From assembly GCA_003552925.1 (NCBI GenBank), contig PUOX01000038.1, forward strand, positions 1 through 34,090: 34,090 bases of DNA, read 5' to 3'. Made by a program: the position numbers and the translations under genes. The stretch is from Mollicutes bacterium. Lineage in GTDB: Bacteria > Bacillota_I > Bacilli_A > Izemoplasmatales > Izemoplasmataceae. Position 1 is the stretch's first letter. Each line of letters starts with the position of its first letter. Positions 15,777 to 22,549 of this stretch are shown here, one piece after another. The notes under the pieces were generated by a model. It ran no database searches. It worked only from the letters and a program-made list of their open reading frames with translations, and was not told the origin of the DNA.

Positions 15777-15805
15777 ATTGTAGCAAACTTTTCGAAAAAA
15801 CGCAA
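15777..15805 (-). promoter_or_regulatory. Promoter of the fluoride riboswitch/antiporter transcript
   Basis: TACAAT (15777-15782), 17-base spacer and TTGCGT (15800-15805). It overlaps the terminator of the heliorhodopsin gene. Confidence 0.65.
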
Positions 15806-15816
15806 CTTAAGGTTGC
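15794..15816 (-). terminator. Weak terminator at the heliorhodopsin stop
   Basis: 5 bp stem GCAAC/GTTGC (15802-15806 with 15812-15816) with the stop codon in the loop, followed by TTTTTT on the minus strand. Confidence 0.5.
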
Positions 15817-16598
15817 ATGGCCCCAAAGAACACAAGCCAAGCGAGTACGGTCTTAGCGGCAAGACTCAATACAATGTAAACCCGCTCACCATATAGGTAA
15901 TTCTTCCACTTTCCTTTGCCCAGATACTGCAGGACCATGTTGACAGGAAAAGTGTTGAACGCCACAAAATATGTAACGACAATGGCCCAAACAAACCAAG
16001 GCACCATGGAGAATTCACCAGTTCCGAACATGTAAATGAAAATGACTACCCAAGGCGCTATTCCGGCAATCGAACCCCAAACGAAGGGACCCCAGTCGAC
16101 ATCCTTTTTGTCTTTTCCTGAATTCAACTGCTCCATCACCAAACCGAATAAGTTCATAGAAGCGTTGACTACAAAAATGAGCAATAGCGATGCAATGTCG
16201 TAGACTCCGAAAAGCGTTGCGATCAAAACAATCATAATCGAAGAACTGAGCGCATACTCAAACCAGCGGAACTTGTTGATGCCTTGTTTCAAATCTCTTT
16301 CATAAATCGCGTTGGTTCTTCTCGGCAAAGCAATCAAAGCATGCGCCAACGCCGAAATTAGCAAAAACAAGGCGACAAACACGCCGAAAGGAAGCTCAAA
16401 CAAATCTCGAGACGCCGTCACAAGGGTTTGTTGATCGGTATCGTAACGCAGATAGATTTGCGTGATTGTCGGTGTGAACTCTCCGATTTGCTGAATGACC
16501 GTAGTCGCCAAAATGAACATAATAACGCTTTGAAGCAAATGCAACCCGCCCATCACTAAATTGAATCTTCTTAGATACGAAAACGTAATTTCTTTCAT
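15807..16598 (-). CDS. Heliorhodopsin
   Basis: 263 residues, seven TM segments. Diagnostic motifs: RWFEYALSSSIMIV with Glu114, the expected Schiff-base counterion; VNASMNLFGLVME; FNTFPVNMVLQYLG; and YGERVYIVLSLAAKTVLAW with Lys249, the retinal-binding lysine. His20 and His86 fit the two histidines of the heliorhodopsin cytoplasmic cavity. Heliorhodopsins are retinal photoreceptors with inverted membrane topology and a slow photocycle; most do not pump ions, and their signalling role is unsettled. ATG 16598 is chosen since AGAGGAGGG lies 6 bases upstream; the longer frame has no such site. Divergent to an ArsR-type regulator. I see no retinal-synthesis gene (blh, crt) in the window. Confidence 0.95.
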   Translation of the reverse strand: MKEITFSYLRRFNLVMGGLHLLQSVIMFILATTVIQQIGEFTPTITQIYLRYDTDQQTLVTASRDLFELPFGVFVALFLLISALAHALIALPRRTNAIYERDLKQGINKFRWFEYALSSSIMIVLIATLFGVYDIASLLLIFVVNASMNLFGLVMEQLNSGKDKKDVDWGPFVWGSIAGIAPWVVIFIYMFGTGEFSMVPWFVWAIVVTYFVAFNTFPVNMVLQYLGKGKWKNYLYGERVYIVLSLAAKTVLAWLVFFGAMQP

Positions 16599-16625
16599 CA
16601 AACACCCTCCTCTTTTATTAAAAAT

Positions 16626-16634
16626 ATTATAGCA
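16626..16634 (-). promoter_or_regulatory. Extended -10 promoter of the heliorhodopsin gene
   Basis: TGC-TATAAT (TATAAT at 16626-16631) with no good -35 at 17 bases, which suggests need for an activator or reliance on the extended -10. Confidence 0.65.
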
Positions 16635-16683
16635 CGAAATATTTACAAAACGTTCAATTGATGCACAAATATAATTTCTTAAT

Positions 16684-16712
16684 TTGACAAAAGTGTCATA
16701 ATCATGTATCAT
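16684..16712 (+). promoter_or_regulatory. Promoter of the arsR-type gene
   Basis: TTGACA (16684-16689), 17-base spacer, TATCAT (16707-16712), 38 bases before the start codon. Confidence 0.8.
16685..16698. promoter_or_regulatory. Dyad operator overlapping the arsR -35
   Basis: TGACA-AAAG-TGTCA perfect inverted repeat. Its left arm is the -35 hexamer, so binding would block the promoter, as expected for an autorepressing ArsR protein. It lies about 50 bases from the heliorhodopsin -10. Confidence 0.55.
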
Positions 16713-16750
16713 TTGTTTTAGTTTACACTTAATCATATGGAGGGATAATT

Positions 16751-17161
16751 ATGGAAGAAATGTTTGAATCTTTACGAGTTTTGTCAGAAAAGAGTCGTTT
16801 CCGGTTGGTTCGAACGCTTTTACGTCGTGATTTATGCGTAGAAGCATTGTCCAAAAGAATGGAAATCAGTGAATCCGCAGTCTCGCAACACCTCAAGGTT
16901 TTGCAAGAGCACGGCCTTGTCGACAGTGAAAAAAGAGGGTATTACAAACACTATCGTGTCCGCAGAGACTATTTGCAAGCGATTGGTCACGCCATTCTGT
17001 CGCTTTCGGAAATTGAACCGGATACGCAAAACTGCTGCCACGAAAAAGGGCATCACGGCAAAGGCAAGACGAGCCACGATTCGGAAGATTGTTGCAAAGA
17101 CAAAGACAACGAAAGCCCTAAAGAACATTCCGACAGCGAATGTTGCAAAGGGCACGAATGA
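16751..17161 (+). CDS. ArsR/SmtB-type regulator with Cys/His-rich tail
   Basis: 136 residues. Winged-helix domain 1-85 with DNA-recognition region ALSKRMEISESAVSQHLKVL (32-51) and wing EKRGYYKHYRV. The residue at the usual ELCVC metal site is a single Cys29 (DLCVEAL). The tail (91-136) is unusual: three Cys-Cys pairs (95-96, 114-115, 131-132), six His and many acidic and Lys residues, a probable metal-binding extension. ArsR proteins repress metal-resistance genes and release DNA upon metal binding. GGAGGG lies 7 bases before the ATG. No metal exporter is adjacent; the divergent neighbour is heliorhodopsin, so that gene may be a target. The metal cannot be named. Confidence 0.9.
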   Translation: MEEMFESLRVLSEKSRFRLVRTLLRRDLCVEALSKRMEISESAVSQHLKVLQEHGLVDSEKRGYYKHYRVRRDYLQAIGHAILSLSEIEPDTQNCCHEKGHHGKGKTSHDSEDCCKDKDNESPKEHSDSECCKGHE

Positions 17162-17173
17162 TGCATAATCATG

Positions 17174-17206
17174 AAAAAGACCACTTGATTAGTGGTCTTT
17201 TCTATT
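17174..17206. terminator. Bidirectional terminator between arsR and the second rRNA methyltransferase
   Basis: 10 bp stem AAAGACCACT/AGTGGTCTTT (17176-17185 with 17191-17200), 5-base loop, T-rich on the right, A-rich on the left. Confidence 0.88.
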
Positions 17207-18548
17207 CTTTCTCCAGCAACATAACGGATTCGATATGGGATGTTTGTGGAAACATATCGTAAGGCACGACATGCTTGACCATGTAGCCTGCCGTGTTCAA
17301 GACATTGGCGTCGCGGGCCAATGTAGAAACGTTGCAAGAAATATAGACAATTCTATGTATGTCTAAAGCCATGACGGCTTGCAAAAACGATTTTTCGCAA
17401 CCTTTTCGGGGCGGATCGACAAAAAGAACGTCGATGCGTGCCGTTTTTAGTTTCAATAGAACTTCTTCGGCTTTTCCATGCAGAAACTGCACGTTATTCA
17501 CATCGTTTTCCTTAGCGTTTGCTTGCGCATTCCTTACCGCTTCTTTCATGCTTTCGATGCCGATGACCCTTTTGGCGCTCAAAGCGATGGGAAGCGTCAA
17601 CGTTCCAATGCCGCAATACGCATCGACAACCGTGTCGGTTTCTTTAACTTTCGCCATTTTCAAAGCCTGTTTGTACAGCATTTCCGTTTGCAGCGAATTC
17701 ACTTGATAAAAAGAACGATGCGAGATTTTATATTCAAACCCCATCAAACGGTCCCGCAAAGCATCATGACCGTAAAGTGTTTTGCTTTTGGACGACAAAA
17801 CGATGCTTTTTTTGCTTGCACTGAAATTTTTCACAATAGAAACAACATTGGGGAAGCGTTCAACGATGCTTTCGATGATTTTCTCTTTGCCTGGTAGACG
17901 GTTGTCGTCGACGATGAACGTGAGTGAGATTTCGTCGTACGCCTGGCTTTGTCTAAGCATGACGCCACGGATGGTTCCCTCTCGTCTTTCTTCGTCGTAA
18001 ACGGACACGTTGTGTGTTTGAAACAATGATTTCAAGTAACGCACAATCTCCGAAAAAACTTTTGGAAAAATATGGCACCGTTTTAAATCGACGATATCGT
18101 GCGAGCGGTTCTTATACAACCCCGCAATGATTTTCCCCTTGCTTTTTCCAAAAGGAATAACGGCTTTGTTGCGGTAATAATAGGGGTTGTTCATGCCGAT
18201 GGTGTCATCAACCTTCGTTTGGATGCGGCCAATCTTTCGAAGGGTTTCTTTCACCCTGTGCTTTTTGAAAGCCAGCTGCATCTCGTAGGCCATGTGCATA
18301 ATGTCGCATCCGCCGCACTCGGCATAATGTTCGCAAATCGGAATCTTCCGAAAAGGCGATTCCTCCTTGATTTCCACCAAGCGCCCAAACGCAAAGTTCT
18401 TGTTCACCTTCACAATGCGTATCACGGCCTTTTCGCCTTTCAACGCATCCTTGACAAACACGGGGAACCCGTCGATTTTGCACACGCCCATTGCGTCGTG
18501 TGTCAAATCTGTAAACGTAACTGTGTAAAATCCGTTGTTTTCAACCAC
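17202..18548 (-). CDS. RlmCD/TrmA-family (uracil-5-)-methyltransferase, copy 2
   Basis: 448 residues, the same layout as the paralogue at 12897-14264: TRAM domain (about 5-60), Fe-S cysteines C72, C78, C81 and C158 (EHYAECGGC), then the methyltransferase domain with VVDAYCGIGTLTLPIA, VDPPRKGCEKSF and YISCNVSTLARD containing the catalytic Cys. It starts with GTG 18548, with GGAGGG 6 bases upstream. 21 bases separate it from the L-serine dehydratase gene upstream, so they are probably co-transcribed. The two copies have clearly diverged in their DPPR loops (RKGCEK versus RTGLDE), consistent with different uridine targets. Confidence 0.93.
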   Translation of the reverse strand: MVENNGFYTVTFTDLTHDAMGVCKIDGFPVFVKDALKGEKAVIRIVKVNKNFAFGRLVEIKEESPFRKIPICEHYAECGGCDIMHMAYEMQLAFKKHRVKETLRKIGRIQTKVDDTIGMNNPYYYRNKAVIPFGKSKGKIIAGLYKNRSHDIVDLKRCHIFPKVFSEIVRYLKSLFQTHNVSVYDEERREGTIRGVMLRQSQAYDEISLTFIVDDNRLPGKEKIIESIVERFPNVVSIVKNFSASKKSIVLSSKSKTLYGHDALRDRLMGFEYKISHRSFYQVNSLQTEMLYKQALKMAKVKETDTVVDAYCGIGTLTLPIALSAKRVIGIESMKEAVRNAQANAKENDVNNVQFLHGKAEEVLLKLKTARIDVLFVDPPRKGCEKSFLQAVMALDIHRIVYISCNVSTLARDANVLNTAGYMVKHVVPYDMFPQTSHIESVMLLEKE

Positions 18549-18569
18549 AACCGTCCCTCCCTGTCGCCG

Positions 18570-19760
18570 TCATTTCAAACGGTACTTCTTGGCAAGTCCG
18601 CCACCGCTGGTTTCGCGATAATTCGCAGGCATGTCCTTGCCCGTTTCGTACATGGTTTCAACCACCATGTCAAAAGGTATTTTTCTATAGTCACTAAGCG
18701 CGCCGGCAAGGCCGCTGGCGTCAATGGCGCGCAGGGCAGCCACCGCATTGCGCTCAATGCAAGGAATTTGCACGTATCCGAGAACGGGGTCGCACGTTAG
18801 GCCAAGATGGTGTTCCAACGCAATTTCGGCGGCGTATTCTACCTGTTCTAACGTTGCCTCAAACAGCGTAGCGTGTGCCGCGGCGGCCATGGCGCACGCG
18901 CTGCCCACTTCCGCTTGACAGCCTGCTTCGGCACCGCTTATGGAAGCGTTGTGTTTGATAACGTTCCCGAAAACCCCGGCGACGGCAAGCGCGCGAACAA
19001 TCTTATCGTCGTCAAAACCGTGGTGCTGCTGCATGGTGTAAAGCACAGCGGGAACGACACCACATGCCCCGCAAGTGGGCGCGGTTATAATGGTTCCTCC
19101 GCTAGCGTTCATTTCACTGACGGCAAACGCATAAGCGCTGGCCTCTCTGGCGGCGCTATAGTCGGCGGCCAATCTATCATGGCGACTTTCAAACAGCTTT
19201 TTGGCTTTTCGTTTGACTTCAAGTTCTCCGGGGAGCGTTCCCTCGACGGACAATCCTTCGCGAATCGCATCCTTCATGGCGTTCCATACCGATTGCAAAT
19301 GTTCGAACACCGACGTTTCTTCAAAACGAAACACATAATCCGCCAATGTAATGTTCTCGTTCCGGCAGTACCGATAGATTTCTTCAAACGTTTTATGAGG
19401 ATACACATCCAGCGTATTCTCGCTTTCTTCACCGGCGATGCGGATGGATCCGCCACCGACGCTATAAACACGCATGCGATGAACAATCTCGCCTCTGTCC
19501 AAGGCGAAAAGATCCATCGTGTTCGGATGTTCGTCGATAAACTCCCTGCGAAATTCAATGTCGACGTTGCCCAAAACATCTTTGATTGCACAGTCGGTCA
19601 AATGGCCTTTCCCCGTGAGTGAAAGCGAACCGTACAATACCACTTTGTATGCGGAGGCCGGATAGCGTTCTTTGAATATGCGGCACGCCTTTTCGGGCCC
19701 CATGGTGTGGGAACTCGAAGGGCCTTTGCCGATTTTGTACAACTCCTTGATCGATTTCAT
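18570..19760 (-). CDS. Fe-S L-serine dehydratase, single-chain
   Basis: 396 residues, converts L-serine to pyruvate and ammonia. Beta-type N-terminus with GPSSSHTMGPEKA (13-25), and alpha-type C-terminus with ITAPTCGACGVVPAVL, SGAEAGCQAEVGSA and GLTCDPVLGYVQIPC, which hold the cysteines for the 4Fe-4S cluster. Both parts are fused in one chain. At 396 residues it is shorter than E. coli SdaA (about 450). ATG 19760 has GGAGG 4 bases upstream; the longer start lacks a site. Own promoter upstream; co-transcribed with the rRNA methyltransferase that follows. Confidence 0.93.
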   Translation of the reverse strand: MKSIKELYKIGKGPSSSHTMGPEKACRIFKERYPASAYKVVLYGSLSLTGKGHLTDCAIKDVLGNVDIEFRREFIDEHPNTMDLFALDRGEIVHRMRVYSVGGGSIRIAGEESENTLDVYPHKTFEEIYRYCRNENITLADYVFRFEETSVFEHLQSVWNAMKDAIREGLSVEGTLPGELEVKRKAKKLFESRHDRLAADYSAAREASAYAFAVSEMNASGGTIITAPTCGACGVVPAVLYTMQQHHGFDDDKIVRALAVAGVFGNVIKHNASISGAEAGCQAEVGSACAMAAAAHATLFEATLEQVEYAAEIALEHHLGLTCDPVLGYVQIPCIERNAVAALRAIDASGLAGALSDYRKIPFDMVVETMYETGKDMPANYRETSGGGLAKKYRLK

Positions 19761-19790
19761 ACGTCCTCCAAAAAATAACCTTCTAAAGGT

Positions 19791-19799
19791 ATTATACCA
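19791..19799 (-). promoter_or_regulatory. Extended -10 promoter of the serine dehydratase gene
   Basis: TGG-TATAAT (TATAAT at 19791-19796), 31 bases before the start codon; no recognisable -35. Confidence 0.65.
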
Positions 19800-19844
19800 C
19801 AATTTGTTCTTTTTGAGGGGACGCGGCTTCCAAACTTGCGACCA

Positions 19845-19871
19845 AGAAAAAAGTGAACCCTGAGGTTCACT
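19845..19871 (-). terminator. Terminator after lemA
   Basis: Perfect 8 bp stem AGTGAACC/GGTTCACT (19852-19859 with 19864-19871), 4-base loop, six T on the minus strand. Confidence 0.9.
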
Positions 19872-19886
19872 CCATTCTTGAGATTG

Positions 19887-20450
19887 TTAGAAGCTCATTT
19901 TCACATCTTGGCGTTTGCTGGGTTCCGCTTCAAAGAATGGCTGCTTTTCCATATGAATCTGCTTGGCCACTATACTTGTCGGGAACGAGACAATGCGAGA
20001 ATTCAAGCGGCTGACATTGGCGTTAAACATGCGTCTTGACGCTTGCAAGTGCTCTTCGACGTCGCTGATTGAACGCTGGAGGTTAGTGAAGACTTTCTCC
20101 GCTTTCAAGTCGGGATAGTTCTCCACAACCAAGTTCAGGTCCGCTTGCACTTGGTTCATTTTCTCCATGAACTCTTCTTTCTGTTTGACAGACATATCGT
20201 CCGGCATGTTTTGGCGCCATTTGACGACTTTTTCAAACGTCTCGGACTCATGCTTGGTGTAGCCTTTTACCGTATCGACCATTTTGCTAAGCACGTCGAA
20301 ACGTTTCGTCAATGCGACGTCGATGCCCGATTCTGCTTCGTTGACTTTGACTTTCAAACGACGCAAACCGTTCATCGTGACAATGAACCATACCACCGGT
20401 ATCAATAACAATACGGCAATAATGATGATGACAATGACATACTCCGGCAT
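19887..20450 (-). CDS. lemA: LemA family protein
   Basis: 187 residues. One N-terminal TM (about 3-26), then a long helical bundle with the family pattern NEAESGIDVALTKRFDVLSKMVDTVKGY split over residues 37-65 and ENYPDLKAEKVF (about 114-125), and the C-terminal FNANVSRLNSRIVSFPTSI region. LemA proteins are membrane-anchored with the bulk facing away from the TM; the role is not settled. Three bases separate it from the DUF3137 gene upstream and AAGGAGG overlaps that gene's stop, so the pair is coupled. LemA with DUF3137 is a recurring partnership in bacteria. Confidence 0.95.
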   Translation of the reverse strand: MPEYVIVIIIIAVLLLIPVVWFIVTMNGLRRLKVKVNEAESGIDVALTKRFDVLSKMVDTVKGYTKHESETFEKVVKWRQNMPDDMSVKQKEEFMEKMNQVQADLNLVVENYPDLKAEKVFTNLQRSISDVEEHLQASRRMFNANVSRLNSRIVSFPTSIVAKQIHMEKQPFFEAEPSKRQDVKMSF

Positions 20451-20453
20451 ATC

Positions 20454-21353
20454 TTAATCCTCCTTAAATATGTTGCGGTTTAGTTTTAAATCGTCAACCA
20501 TGTTGTAAATCATTTCCACTTCGTCGTGAATTGACTGCAAATAGCGCTCGTCAATTTTGCGGAAAGGGCGAAGCGAAAAGGTTGAGCGGTTTTTGTGCAG
20601 TGCGAAGTAAAGTTTGTTGTCGATGAAGGAGAAGCCGACATTGCCGGGGTTCTCTTTCTCCACTTTCATCAACGATTCCATGAAATGCGGCGTCAAGATA
20701 TAAAAAGCGGTGTGCTCTTTGGTTGTGAACGTTTTAAACTTCTTGTTGAAATCGACATATTCCAGTTCCACTTTCTTGTATTTTCTATTGCTTCTGGGCC
20801 GATAGCGTTCTAACACTAAAACGCAACCATCAAAGTTCTTGTTGAAGTCAAAGTGGAACACCCTGCCTTTGAAAAACGTCACATACTGTCTTTTGCGTTT
20901 TCTGTTTCCCTTACTGTCGGTATACGTCCTGTACTCCAACCGCTGCAAATGTACATCGCTCGATTGAAACTTGATGCCGTCAATCACGCCGTGAAGATAA
21001 TCATAACTGTAGTAGCGGTCGGCGCGTTCGATAAATTCGGACATATACACATCGTTGGGATGCAACCCCTGAACACGATTGAAGCCCTTTTTTGGAATGA
21101 ATTCTCCGTCTTCGATCAAATCGCTCAAATACGATTTCAAATACTCCTGTTTAAACTTGCGCTGCGTCCACTGGAACAGGCCGGTTCCCACAAATATAAG
21201 CACAAGGCCTAAGACCATAAGAATCGTGTAGAACTCCATAAATTCCGTGACAATGCTTAAAAGCACAAACAAAGCCATCAACAAAATGCCTGCCACCACA
21301 CCAATTTCCGCAAAACTTTTACGCTTTTGGTAATACGCCAAATCCCTTTTCAA
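20454..21353 (-). CDS. DUF3137-type membrane protein, partner of LemA
   Basis: 299 residues. Two TM segments (about 17-35 and 40-58) and a cytosolic or external beta-rich domain of about 230 residues with FERADRYYSYDYLHGVIDG-like and VTFFKGRVFHFDFNK stretches; the overall shape fits the DUF3137 family. It starts with TTG 21353 (GGAG 7 bases upstream; no ATG fits). First gene of the lemA operon with an extended -10 promoter 39 bases upstream. Function unknown; the context suggests an envelope role. Confidence 0.8.
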   Translation of the reverse strand: MKRDLAYYQKRKSFAEIGVVAGILLMALFVLLSIVTEFMEFYTILMVLGLVLIFVGTGLFQWTQRKFKQEYLKSYLSDLIEDGEFIPKKGFNRVQGLHPNDVYMSEFIERADRYYSYDYLHGVIDGIKFQSSDVHLQRLEYRTYTDSKGNRKRKRQYVTFFKGRVFHFDFNKNFDGCVLVLERYRPRSNRKYKKVELEYVDFNKKFKTFTTKEHTAFYILTPHFMESLMKVEKENPGNVGFSFIDNKLYFALHKNRSTFSLRPFRKIDERYLQSIHDEVEMIYNMVDDLKLNRNIFKED

Positions 21354-21392
21354 GCGATCACTCCATCCATATGAATGCCTTTATTTGGTTGT

Positions 21393-21401
21393 ATTATAAC
21401 A
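21393..21401 (-). promoter_or_regulatory. Extended -10 promoter of the DUF3137-lemA operon
   Basis: TGT-TATAAT (TATAAT at 21393-21398) without a clear -35. Confidence 0.6.
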
Positions 21402-21404
21402 CAT

Positions 21405-21443
21405 ACAAGAAAGAACGGGAAAGCGCTTTTTCGCTTTCCCGTT
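21405..21443 (-). terminator. Terminator after the small-protein/SHOCT-like operon
   Basis: Perfect 12 bp stem (21414-21425 with 21432-21443), 6-base loop, followed on the minus strand by TCTTTCTTG. T tract is imperfect, but the stem is long. It ends the operon that runs from 22461. Confidence 0.75.
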
Positions 21444-21466
21444 AAAAAGAGGATTTTCACACAATT

Positions 21467-21832
21467 TTACTCTACAACTATCCGAACCCGATCGCCGTCT
21501 TTGCTTTCGATATTGACAAGTTCTCCTTCAAGTCCCTGTTCAATCATTTCAATGATTTCTTCAATATCGACGTCCGCATCGGCAAAGACATTTTTGTTTT
21601 GAAGTTTCGTTTTGAAAGCGGGGAGGAGTTTAGCGAGTTTCACCGGAACCTGGACGTTCACTTTGTCGCCATCGTTGCTGACGATTTGAATTTTCAGCAT
21701 CTTGCCCAGAAGGTTCTTTTTGACTTTTACGGGCTCTTTTTCTTCGCCTTGTTCTTCAAGTCCCTTTTTGACATCTTCAACGCTTGCTTCACTGTTGGAG
21801 ATTTTGTCCAACCACATCATTGCATCGTTCAT
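21467..21832 (-). CDS. SHOCT/YvlB-like small acidic protein
   Basis: 121 residues from ATG 21832 (AAGGG 6 bases upstream; the longer GTG start at 21910 has no site and overlaps the preceding tiny gene). N-terminal helical hairpin MNDAMMWLDKISNSEASVED resembles a SHOCT-like oligomerisation motif. A Lys-rich linker follows, and then a domain with VNVQVPVKLAKLLPAF and IEEIIEMIEQGLEGELVNI, ending in KDGDRVRIVVE. This last domain resembles the C-terminal part of YvlB/DUF4097-associated proteins. No TM. Last gene of an operon whose other members are four peptides of about 30 residues. Assignment to the family is by motif shape only. Confidence 0.7.
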   Translation of the reverse strand: MNDAMMWLDKISNSEASVEDVKKGLEEQGEEKEPVKVKKNLLGKMLKIQIVSNDGDKVNVQVPVKLAKLLPAFKTKLQNKNVFADADVDIEEIIEMIEQGLEGELVNIESKDGDRVRIVVE

Positions 21833-21860
21833 TGTTTTCCCTTCTTTCTTTATTATTTTT

Positions 21861-21962
21861 TTATCGGTTGATGGCGCGTTTTTGGGTTTCTCGAACCAGC
21901 TTTTTATCACGCAATGCGGCTTCTAATTTTAAAGCCTCAAGCACTAGTGGGATTTGATACAT
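21861..21962 (-). CDS. Small protein B2 (33 residues)
   Basis: Begins MYQIPLVLEALKLEAALRD and ends KRAINR. Paralogue of B1: both read MxQIxLVLEAxKLExxLRDxKLxR. A short apolar N-terminal helix (about 14 residues, amphipathic) is followed by a basic tail; no cleavable signal. AAAGGATG lies 8 bases before ATG 21962. Fourth of four tiny genes in one transcript; 28 bases before the SHOCT-like gene. No known family recognised. Confidence 0.7.
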   Translation of the reverse strand: MYQIPLVLEALKLEAALRDKKLVRETQKRAINR

Positions 21963-22012
21963 CGGATCCACATCCTTTCATTTTTTTGATGTGCGGATCA
22001 TGGGGCAATCGG

Positions 22013-22105
22013 TTAAGATTTGGCAAGGGTTTTTTTGGAACGGTCTTTCTCATCACGGTCGTGCTGCATCTTGACTTCTGTATAAAGCATTACTGTATCC
22101 AACAT
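22013..22105 (-). CDS. Small protein A2 (30 residues)
   Basis: Begins MLDTVMLYTEVKMQHDRDEK and ends TLAKS. Paralogue of A1 (shared MLxTxxLYTEV, then a charged stretch with KxRxKK). GAGGTGAAGAAA precedes ATG 22105, the same site as A1. It has an apolar N-terminal third and a charged C-terminal half; no TM long enough to cross a membrane. Confidence 0.7.
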   Translation of the reverse strand: MLDTVMLYTEVKMQHDRDEKDRSKKTLAKS

Positions 22106-22130
22106 TTTCTTCACCTCATTGTTTTTTTGA

Positions 22131-22220
22131 TTATTTTTGCAAACTTTTGCGATTCAATTTGCTATCTCTTAGTGAAGATTCAAGTTTGATGGCCTCAAGC
22201 ACCAATACGATTTGATTCAT
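22131..22220 (-). CDS. Small protein B1 (29 residues)
   Basis: Begins MNQIVLVLEAIKLESSLRD and ends RKSLQK. About half of its positions match B2, concentrated in the first 20 residues, which suggests selection on the peptide rather than on the DNA. AAAGGAAGTGG lies just before ATG 22220. It sits 43 bases after A1. Confidence 0.7.
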   Translation of the reverse strand: MNQIVLVLEAIKLESSLRDSKLNRKSLQK

Positions 22221-22262
22221 AGAATCCACTTCCTTTCCGGTTTGTTGTGCGCCTGGATACGG

Positions 22263-22355
22263 CTAACGGTTGTTTTTGGCTTTTTTTGTACGATTTTTGT
22301 CTTCTAAGGCAAGATTGGTTTGCACTTCGGTGTATAGAAGGATTGTATTAAGCAT
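22263..22355 (-). CDS. Small protein A1 (30 residues)
   Basis: Begins MLNTILLYTEVQTNLALEDK and ends AKNNR. First gene of the operon, with GAGAGGTGAAGAAA before ATG 22355 and a strong promoter about 80 bases upstream. A and B peptides also share a loose layout with each other (apolar start, Glu at about residue 10, basic end), so all four may descend from one ancestor. Confidence 0.72.
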   Translation of the reverse strand: MLNTILLYTEVQTNLALEDKNRTKKAKNNR

Positions 22356-22432
22356 TTTCTTCACCTCTCAATTTATTGAACCTATTAATTAATTTTTACA
22401 ATTTTAAAATTAATTTTATTAAGTTCAACTTC

Positions 22433-22461
22433 ATTTTACATTGGGTACTATTCTTTGTCAA
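22433..22461 (-). promoter_or_regulatory. Strong promoter of the A-B-A-B small-protein operon
   Basis: TTGACA (22456-22461), 17-base spacer, TAAAAT (22433-22438), in very AT-rich DNA just after the terminator of the ABC exporter operon. Confidence 0.88.
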
Positions 22462-22496
22462 TACTTTTATTAATTTTTTTTATTTATTTTTTCATT

Positions 22497-22530
22497 ATAT
22501 TAAAAAAGCGCTTAATTTTATTAAGCGCTT
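22497..22530 (-). terminator. Terminator of the ABC exporter operon
   Basis: Perfect 11 bp stem AAGCGCTTAAT/ATTAAGCGCTT (22506-22516 with 22520-22530), followed by TTTTTTAATATAA on the minus strand. Confidence 0.88.
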
Positions 22531-22549
22531 AGGGTTAAGATGTTTTGTT

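Larger units (their letters stand above)
21861..22355 (-). repeat. Two diverged tandem copies of an A-B small-gene unit
   Basis: Unit 1 (22131-22355) and unit 2 (21861-22105) each hold gene A then gene B. Start-to-start distances are 250 bases for A and 258 for B. Ribosome-site contexts are kept within each class: AGGTGAAGAAAATG before both A genes and an AAAGGA-GTGGAT block before both B genes. Confidence 0.75.

Noticed and set aside
18873-19622. 249-codon plus-strand frame
   Set aside because: Antisense to the L-serine dehydratase gene, whose motifs are intact; no supporting signals.
21405-21443. Long hairpin as a plus-strand terminator
   Set aside because: The plus strand after the stem is A-rich and no plus-strand gene precedes it; only the minus-strand reading makes sense.
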